A stretch of 10,553 nt of DNA, from contig SUUF01000070.1 of NCBI GenBank assembly GCA_015062635.1, forward strand, positions 1-10,553. Reading direction: 5' to 3'. The stretch is from Coriobacteriaceae bacterium. Lineage in GTDB: Bacteria > Actinomycetota > Coriobacteriia > Coriobacteriales > Eggerthellaceae. The notes beneath the pieces are model-generated. The model did no database searches and was not told the DNA's origin. It was given only the letters and a program-made list of their open reading frames with translations. Positions 1 to 6,100 of this stretch are shown here, piece after piece. The number at the start of each line of letters is the position of its first letter. The stretch's first letter is position 1. Position numbers and translations under genes: made by a program.

Positions 1-1
1 G

Positions 2-1957
2 TCTTTCGTCGAGCGTTCGGCCGAAAGCGCCGCGCAGCAGCGCATGGCCGACCCGGTCGCCGACGCAGCCGCCGATGTGCCCGCCGATGTGCCCGTCTGC
101 ACAGCCAACGCGCCCGTCGACGTGAACCCCGCACCCGCCGATGCGGCGCGGGAACCCGATGCCGCCTGCCCCGATGCCACGGCGTCGGAAGAAGGCGCCG
201 TCGCCCCGGCGGCAGCCGAGGACACCTGGGTGCGCCCGTATTTCAAGCGCTACCGCAGAACGCTCGCCTCGGCGCTCGGACTCGGCGTCGCGGCCTTCGC
301 GTTCGCGGCGCTGCTGATGCTCACATCGGGCTATCTCATCTCGGCGACGGCCGAGGCGCCGGGCAACATCTTGTTCTATTACCTGCCCATCGCGTTCGTG
401 CAGGTGTTTGGCCTGGGCAAGCCGCCACTTCGATACCTCGAGCGCCTGCAATCGCACGATTGGGTATTCCGCATGACGAGCAGCCTGCGCGTGCGCCTGT
501 ACAAGGCGCTCGAGTGCACCGCCCTGAAGCCGGGCGGGCGCAGCACCGGCGAGGTGCTCGGGCTCGTGTCAGAGGACATCGGGCATATTCAGAATCTCTA
601 CTTGCGCACGATGTTCCCCCTGGTCATCGGATGGTCGCTTCTCGTTATCGCGCTGGCGGCGTTCGGCATCGCGAGCCCGGCGTTCGCGCTCGTGCTGCTC
701 GTGCTCCTGGGCGTGGCGTCCGTCGTGCTTCCCATCGCAGCGCAACGCGCAATGCGCCCGGCGATGCAGCAACGGAAAGACCGGAAGAACGGGTTGTACG
801 ACGACCTCACCGACGATTTGCTCGGGTCACCCGATTGGGTGTTCTCGGGCCGTGGCGCCGATTGCGTCGCCGCGCAGATGGAACGCGCCGATGCGATGGG
901 CGCCCTGCAGGCCCGCATCGACCGCTTCGAGCGCCTAAACGGCCTGCTCGTGCAGGCGTTGATGGGTGCGGCGGCATGCGCCATCCTGTGGTGGGCGAGC
1001 CTGCGATTCGGCGGGCCGCAGGGCGGTTCCGCCAACTGGATCGCCGCGTTCGTGCTGGGGTTCTTCCCCCTGGTAGAGGCCTTCGCGCCGCTTTCCGGCG
1101 CCGCCATGCAGGCGAACGTGCACCGCGATTCGGTGACCCGCCTGAACGAGTTCCCGCCGACCGACGATGCCGTCGATGCGCCCGAGCCGCGCCGCAGCGA
1201 GCCGCTGAGCCTCGATCTGTTCATCCGCAACGTCCATTTCGCCTACCCGGGGTCGGTCCGCGATGTGCTTGCAGGACTCGACCTGAGCATTCCCGCAGGC
1301 CAGCGCATCGCCGTGCTCGGTCGCAGCGGCTCGGGGAAGAGCACGCTCGCCGCGCTCATCCGCGGTGACCTGCGGCCCGCCCGCGGGTTCGTAATGCTCG
1401 GCGGCAAGCCCACGGGAGCCTTCGGCGACGACATCGCCCGGCACATCGGCGTCGTGCAGCAAGACGCCTACCTGTTCGACCGCAGCCTGCGCGACAACCT
1501 GCGCATCGGCCGGCCCGACGCCACCGACGACGAGATTTGGGAAGCGCTCGACCGCGTGCGGCTCGGCGAGATGGCGCGGCAGCTTCCGCAGGGGCTCGAC
1601 ACCATCGCCGACGAGGCCGGCAAGCGGTTCTCGGGCGGCGAGCGTCACCGCATCGCGCTCACGCGCGTGCTGCTGGCGAACACGCCCATCATCCTGCTCG
1701 ACGAGCCCACGGTGGGGCTCGATCCCGAAACCGAGCAGGGCGTTCTCGAAACCATAATGGAGGCGACCGCCGGCAAGACCCTCGTGATGGTGGCGCACCA
1801 CCTGCAGGGCATCGATGCGTTCGACCGCGTCGTGTTCCTGGAAGACGGGCGTCTCGAGCTCGACGGATCGCCCGCCGCGCTTGCCGCAACGAGCGAGCGC
1901 TACCGCACCCTGCTCGCCTTCGACGGCCTCGCGGTGCCTACACCTCCCAGGCGATGA
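2..1957 (+). CDS. cydC: CydC-type thiol exporter ABC half, 5' partial; probably the C-terminal half of a CydD-CydC fusion
   Basis: Membrane and ATPase half of a type I ABC exporter of the CydDC family, which exports cysteine/glutathione and is needed for bd oxidase and cytochrome c assembly. Numbered from the first ATG (44), residues 1-65 are an Ala/Pro/Asp-rich linker. About six membrane helices follow (about 74-98, 107-126, 188-207, 211-232, 301-320, 332-352). The CydC-like motif ERLQSHD lies at 133-139. The ATPase domain has Walker A GRSGSGKST (426-434), Q-loop VVQQD, signature SGGER (530-534, the SGGE form seen in CydC), Walker B LLDEP (D553, E554) and an H-loop histidine at 585. The frame is open to the left edge, the ATG at 44 has no Shine-Dalgarno, and the residues before it (SFVERSAESA) resemble the tail of a preceding ABC domain. 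A CydD unit upstream in the same frame is therefore likely but unseen. If not fused, the start is 44 (637 aa). The family call is firm; the fusion is inferred. Confidence 0.88.
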   Translation, partial: SFVERSAESAAQQRMADPVADAAADVPADVPVCTANAPVDVNPAPADAAREPDAACPDATASEEGAVAPAAAEDTWVRPYFKRYRRTLASALGLGVAAFAFAALLMLTSGYLISATAEAPGNILFYYLPIAFVQVFGLGKPPLRYLERLQSHDWVFRMTSSLRVRLYKALECTALKPGGRSTGEVLGLVSEDIGHIQNLYLRTMFPLVIGWSLLVIALAAFGIASPAFALVLLVLLGVASVVLPIAAQRAMRPAMQQRKDRKNGLYDDLTDDLLGSPDWVFSGRGADCVAAQMERADAMGALQARIDRFERLNGLLVQALMGAAACAILWWASLRFGGPQGGSANWIAAFVLGFFPLVEAFAPLSGAAMQANVHRDSVTRLNEFPPTDDAVDAPEPRRSEPLSLDLFIRNVHFAYPGSVRDVLAGLDLSIPAGQRIAVLGRSGSGKSTLAALIRGDLRPARGFVMLGGKPTGAFGDDIARHIGVVQQDAYLFDRSLRDNLRIGRPDATDDEIWEALDRVRLGEMARQLPQGLDTIADEAGKRFSGGERHRIALTRVLLANTPIILLDEPTVGLDPETEQGVLETIMEATAGKTLVMVAHHLQGIDAFDRVVFLEDGRLELDGSPAALAATSERYRTLLAFDGLAVPTPPRR

Positions 1958-2765
1958 ACGCCCAGCGGAACGTCCGGGGCGCATCCACGTACAGCCCGCC
2001 CGCCGCATCGGGCAGCAGATGCTCGTCGATCCACGCCGCCGCCTGCGCTTCGGCGTCGGCGGGCACGCTCGATTCCCCGAATTCGTCGGCAAACCGCAGC
2101 ATCTTCGTGTAATCGGCCAGCGCATCGTCGCGCGTGGCGAACCGGTCGATGCGCGATGAGCGGATGAACGAAGCTTCGGGCTCGAAGCCCAGCTGGCACG
2201 CGATGCTGAACGCGAACGCGGCATCCTGGTGGCCGCGGCACGTGAGCCCGAGGTCGGCGAAGAACGGCTGCGACACCCGGGGCGAGAGGCCCGAGACCAC
2301 GGTCACGCACACCTTGCGGCGCGCGGTGCGCGAGAGCTTCGCGATGGCGGCCTCCATGTCGTCCGTCGCGATGCTGCGCGAGGCCAGGGCCACGTCGAAG
2401 CTTTTCGGGGCGATTCCCGCCGCTTCCCAATCGTCATCCCAGGCCAGGAGCTTCGTGCTCACCGTGCCCGGCGCATCGGCGGGAACGGTCGCCGCGCATC
2501 GCGCGAGCATCACGGGGCTGAAATCGGCCGCGAGCACATCGTGCCCGCGTTGCGCGCACGGCACGGCCAGCGCGCCGGCCCCGCAGCCCATGTCGAGCAC
2601 GGTCTCGCCCGGCAGCAGCCGCGCCAACCGCAGGAATTCCTCGGAGTATTCCGACGGGCCGTATTTCGTCACCGCGTCGCGGGCGCGCTCATCCCAGGCA
2701 TCCGGGCCATCCGGCGCGCGCCGCGCCTTCGCTTCCTGCCGCCACAGTTCCCCGAAGTCCACCAT
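1938..2765 (-). CDS. Class I SAM-dependent methyltransferase, 275 aa
   Basis: Soluble Rossmann-fold methyltransferase that should use S-adenosylmethionine; the substrate cannot be read from the sequence. Motif I is VLDMGCGAGAL (56-66), followed by the acidic end of strand 2, AADFS (D81). A post-I/II segment SFDVALASRS (122-131) and a later strand KVCVTVVSG (151-159) complete the core. The N-terminal WDERA segment (24-28) with an S-x-Y-x-EEF helix is typical of small-molecule methyltransferases of this type. I chose the ATG at 2765 because AGGAGG sits 6 nt upstream and the conserved protein begins there; an in-frame ATG at 2930 would add 55 non-conserved residues. The gene points the same way as the Pip operon but lies about 420 bases beyond it, so it probably has its own promoter. 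Its last 20 bases overlap the 3' end of the CydC gene on the other strand. Confidence 0.88.
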   Translation of the reverse strand: MVDFGELWRQEAKARRAPDGPDAWDERARDAVTKYGPSEYSEEFLRLARLLPGETVLDMGCGAGALAVPCAQRGHDVLAADFSPVMLARCAATVPADAPGTVSTKLLAWDDDWEAAGIAPKSFDVALASRSIATDDMEAAIAKLSRTARRKVCVTVVSGLSPRVSQPFFADLGLTCRGHQDAAFAFSIACQLGFEPEASFIRSSRIDRFATRDDALADYTKMLRFADEFGESSVPADAEAQAAAWIDEHLLPDAAGGLYVDAPRTFRWAFIAWEV

Positions 2766-2771
2766 TCCCGG

Positions 2772-2777
2772 CCTCCT
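2772..2777 (-). promoter_or_regulatory. Shine-Dalgarno AGGAGG that fixes the methyltransferase start
   Basis: The minus strand reads AGGAGG at 2777-2772, followed by 6 nt and then ATG at 2765. This is an optimal site and it is the reason for preferring the 275-residue start over the longer open frame. Confidence 0.8.
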
Positions 2778-2795
2778 CTTCAACGTCGTGCGCCC

Positions 2796-2824
2796 ATTAT
2801 CCCGCAAGTGCCGCGAAATGCGAC
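2796..2824 (-). promoter_or_regulatory. Possible promoter of the methyltransferase gene
   Basis: The minus strand has a GATAAT hexamer at 2801-2796, one of the few AT-rich spots in this spacer. A weak -35 candidate (GTCGCA, 3 of 6 consensus positions) lies 17 nt upstream. Transcription would begin about 24 nt before the ATG, leaving a short leader containing the AGGAGG site. The -10 is reasonable and the -35 is poor, so this remains a candidate. Confidence 0.35.
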
Positions 2825-2911
2825 GCGCGATTCTCCCGGCGCCAGCGACGTGACCAGGCCGCAAAGCGATGCCGGAGGCTTTTCGCTTCGATTTGCGGAG
2901 GGAATAGGGGA

Positions 2912-3079
2912 ATGGACAGAGGAACGGCACTTACATTCATCGCGACCATACCGGCCGCTTCGCCCGGCCTGACGGGATGCGGAGGTCAGGCCTCGTCGAG
3001 CAGCGCCGCCGAAGGGGACATCCGCCAGGCGTCCTCTTCCCTTTTGGGTGGCAAGGGACATGCGCCTACAGCACGCTAG
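2912..3079 (+). CDS. Short lipoprotein-like reading frame, 55 aa; small gene or truncated remnant
   Basis: An ATG at 2912 preceded by GGAGGG (2897-2902, 9 nt spacing) opens 55 codons ending at TAG 3077-3079. Residues 1-23 look like a lipoprotein signal: a short charged start (MDR), a moderately hydrophobic stretch (TALTFIATIPAASPGL) and a lipobox LTGC (20-23). A Gly/Ser-rich linker follows (GGQASSSSAAE), as usual after a lipidated cysteine. The prolines at 14 and 18 and the single arginine are not ideal for a working signal. No recognisable domain follows; from about residue 35 the frame runs into the GGGGACA repeat cluster, where it may have been cut short. It could be a genuine tiny lipoprotein, the fossil of a larger one, or chance. 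The lipobox plus Shine-Dalgarno is what argues against chance. Confidence 0.35.
   Translation: MDRGTALTFIATIPAASPGLTGCGGQASSSSAAEGDIRQASSSLLGGKGHAPTAR
2966..2992. repeat. 8-bp inverted repeat (hairpin) in the intergenic spacer
   Basis: GGCCTGAC (2966-2973) and GTCAGGCC (2985-2992) are perfect inverted copies around an 11-nt loop. No T-run follows on either strand, so it is not a standard intrinsic terminator. It falls inside the lipoprotein-like frame, over the lipobox codons. Confidence 0.4.
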
Positions 3080-3164
3080 AGCGCCAAAGGGGTGTGTCCC
3101 CGGTCGCCCGGGGACATACACCGGTCGCCACATGTATGTCCCCGGTCGACACATGTATGTCCCC
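3014..3164. repeat. Cluster of GGGGACA/TGTCCCC words bounded by 8-bp inverted ends; REP- or MITE-like
   Basis: Five exact copies of the 7-mer GGGGACA or its complement lie within about 150 bases: 3014-3020, 3095-3101 (inverted), 3110-3116, 3137-3143 (inverted) and 3158-3164 (inverted). A near copy (AGGGACA) is at 3054-3060. The outermost words extend to GGGGACAT (3014-3021) and ATGTCCCC (3157-3164), perfect 8-bp inverted ends. The density is far above chance for a 7-mer. The layout resembles intergenic palindromic repeat elements or a small non-autonomous element. No transposase is present here. Confidence 0.5.
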
Positions 3165-3171
3165 GATGGAC
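3088..3171. repeat. Four imperfect 21-bp tandem repeats
   Basis: Units at 3088-3108, 3109-3129, 3130-3150 and 3151-3171 share the frame of a CCGGTCGCC-like tail, with GGTCG at 3102, 3123 and 3144 and the variant GATGG at 3165. Units 3 and 4 are nearly identical (ACATGTATGTCCCCG in both). Unit 2 carries the inverted form of the core (GGGGACATAC). The array lies 15-98 bases past the stop of the giant Pip gene and outside any credible coding region. It is too short and has no spacers, so it is not CRISPR. Confidence 0.65.
3092..3119 (-). terminator. GC-rich hairpin downstream of the Pip gene; possible terminator or REP stem
   Basis: TGTCCCCGG (3095-3103) pairs perfectly with CCGGGGACA (3108-3116) around a 4-nt loop, with two further pairs outside one mismatch. 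The hairpin lies about 70-95 bases beyond the stop of the leftward Pip operon. No U-tract follows on the minus strand, so if it stops transcription it would be by a non-canonical route. A competing 12-bp stem exists: CCGGGGACATAC (3108-3119) with GTATGTCCCCGG (3134-3145), loop 14 nt. Confidence 0.35.
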
Positions 3172-3185
3172 CGGCGGCGACGCGG

Positions 3186-6100
3186 TTACCCCATGATCCC
3201 GCATTCCTCGACCTTGCTCACGTAAAACTTCATGAAGCGTTCCATCGGCTTGCGCAAGGCGAGGCCCAGCAGCAGGAAAGGAATGATGAACAGCGCCAAG
3301 TACCCCATCGAGATCCAGAAGTCGTTCTGGTAGACGCCCATCATGGCCGCCCGCAGCAAATCGACGATATATGTCGCGGGAACCCACGGGCTGATAGCCT
3401 GCACGAAGTCGGGGAGCATCTGCAGCGGATAAGAACCGCCGCAGGCCGTCACCTGCACGATGAGCAGCAGCACCGCGATGGCCTTGCCCAAGTTCCCAAA
3501 TGCCACCACGAGCGTGTAGATCATGAAGGCCAGCACCAGGCCCGAGAACCAGAAGCCGAGCATGAACAGCAGGGGGTGAACCGCCTGCACCTTCAGGAAC
3601 AGCAGGCAACCCAAGCCCAGAACCGTCGTCTGCATGAGCGACACGGCGGCAACCGCCATGAACCGCCCGAAGTACAGGTGGCGCGGCTTGGGGTCGACGA
3701 GCTCCTCGCGGCCCCTTCGCGAGACCTCGGGCTTCATGGCCACCATGATGAGCAGCGACCCGATGAAAAGCGCGAGCGTGCAGTACAGCGGCGTCATGGC
3801 CGATCCGAAATTGTCGCTCGGGTACAGCGCCGTGCGCTCGATATGCACCGGCGCGGTAAGGGCCGCGGCCAGGTCGCCGGCGCTTCCCTGCACCAGCGAG
3901 CGCAGCTTCTCGACGTCGCCGGAGGCCAGCGCATCGTCGACGGCGCCTGCGAGGGTGCGCACCCGTTGCGCCGCCGCGCGCAGCTTCGCGCTGGCCGCGT
4001 CGGTTTTCGCGGAAGCGTCGCCGAGCCCCGTTGCCGCAGACTCCAGCGACCCCGCAAGGTCGGGATCGAGCGAACGCAGCTTGGCGACGCCCTTCTCGAG
4101 GTTGCCGACGAGCGTGGCGACACCCGATTTCAGCTGGTCGATCCCGGGTTCGAGGCCGTTCGCGAGGTCCGCCTTCACCGCGGCCGCGTCCTTGCCGGCC
4201 GCCTTGACGAGCTTGCGCAACGACGCCGCCTCGTCCGCGATGTCAGCCGCCCCCGATTCCAGGGTTTCGGCGGCACCCGTGCAGCCGGCGCTCGCGTTCT
4301 GCAGGATCTCGATGGCCTTCTTCAACGCGGCGATGTCCTTGTCGAGCACGATGGTGTTCTCGACCATCGCCCCGGCCTCGGCGCTCAACGCCGCCTCGAT
4401 ATCGACGTCCACATCCACCCGGGAATCCAGCAACGCCTGCAAGGTCGAGCGCGTTTCGGAGAGCCGCGTTATCGTCGCCTCGATATCGTCGAGCTTCTGC
4501 TGCAGCTCGGGGTTGCTTTCGGCCAATTCGGCGGAAATCGCCTCTTCCAAGGCGGCCTTCGCGTCCTCGAGCGATGAAATCGTGCTCGACAACGCCTCGA
4601 TGTCCTCGGACAGCGCCTCGTCGCTCCGGTACGCGTTCCCGTTGCCGAGGTCGACCGTGACGTTGGCCTTGCCGTCCTGCACATCCGCGTCGATCTGCAC
4701 GTTCGAGCCCGACTGCAGCGCATCCCGCAGCTCCTCGAGCACGGCCAGCTGATCCGAAAGCCCCGCGGCCTTCGCATCGATTCCGGATGCCGCATCGCGC
4801 AGCTTCGCCGCGATGGCCGAGGCGTCATCCGTCGCGTCGGCGACGAGCGCATCCGCCCGCGCTTCGAGCTTCGCGATCGCCGAATCGGCCGTTTTCAACG
4901 ACGCCGCAAGCTCGTCGACCGAATCGCCCAACGTGCCGGAAAGGCCGCTCAGGCGCTTCTTCCCGGCCTCGATATCGCTCGCCGCGTCCTGCAGTTTCGC
5001 ATGGGCCGACGACGCGACCTCGGCGCTGCCATGCACCAGGCCCTGCGCGTCCTTCCCCAGCAGCGAATACACATCCAACGCGCCCGCCGACTGCTCGAGC
5101 GTGTCCGCCACGCCGCGCATGTGCTCGGCCAACTGCGCCACGCGCCCGCCCACGTCGCCGTCCTCGGCGATGCTCGACAGCGACTTCGACGCGGCCAGCA
5201 CCACCTCGGTGACGGTGCCGGCAAACACGCTGTTCACCTCTTGGGACACCGTGTCGGCGCCGATGCCGGTGATGTTGGGCGCGATGGCGTTCTTCTTGTT
5301 CACGTAGTAGTCGATGGAAGCCGATGCCGAATCGCCCTCATAGAAGGTCAGCATCTCCTGGCTGAAGTTCGTGGGAATCACGAGCGCCGCATAATACGTG
5401 CCCGCCTTCACCCCTTCCACCGCGTCGTCTGCGTTCGTGAACACCCAGTTGATGTCGTCGTTCGCGCGCAGCGCCGAAACCACCTTCTCGCCCACGTTCA
5501 CGTTCATGGGCAGAAGGTCGCTCTCGAAGCCCTCGTCTTCGCTCGCCACCGCAACCGACAGCTGGTCGGTGTTGTCGAACACGTTCCAGCAGGCGAGGAT
5601 GTTGTACAACGCGAACAGCGACGGCAGGGCGACCAGCCCGATCGTGATGACCGTGCTCATGACGTTCTTGAACAGGCCCTGGAAATCCCTGCGCGCGATG
5701 AGCCACACGTTGCGGATGCCGCCCGTTGCGTTCCCAGATCCGCGACGCCACGCCGTGCCGCCGTGCCCCGTGGCTTCCCCGCGCATGCCACGGAACGCGC
5801 CCACGCGCACCATGCGGTCGCGGTTGGCGAAGATGCGAAGCAGCCGTTCATCGCTCAGGTTCTCCAGATTCAGCTGACGCTCGAAGCTGTGCCGCTGCGC
5901 TTCCACCACGACGAGGAACGCGATGAGCGCGATCAGCCACAGCAGGAAGACGGTGAGCAGCACCGTCTTCTCGGTGGTGTCGAGCGCGCCCAACACCCCG
6001 AGCGCCACCGACACGCCCACCCCGAGCACAATGGACGCGCGGATGAAGATGGGATATCGCCGCGAGAAGCGGGCATATCGGGTTTCCAGCTCTTCGCGGT

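Noticed and set aside
2864..2888. AAGCGA/TCGCTT inverted repeat upstream of the methyltransferase
   Set aside because: The stem is six base pairs with a 13-nt loop and no associated signal, so it is not distinguishable from chance.
2766..2930. Longer methyltransferase start at 2930
   Set aside because: The extra 55 residues are Arg-rich and unlike the family, and the ATG at 2765 has an optimal AGGAGG at the right distance.
3088..3171. CRISPR array
   Set aside because: The 21-bp units abut one another with no unique spacers, are imperfect, and no cas genes are nearby.
3048..4577. Open frame on the + strand running through the 21-bp repeats into the Pip gene
   Set aside because: It lacks a ribosome site, most of it is antisense to the Pip C-terminal half, and its start is just the repeat array in translation.
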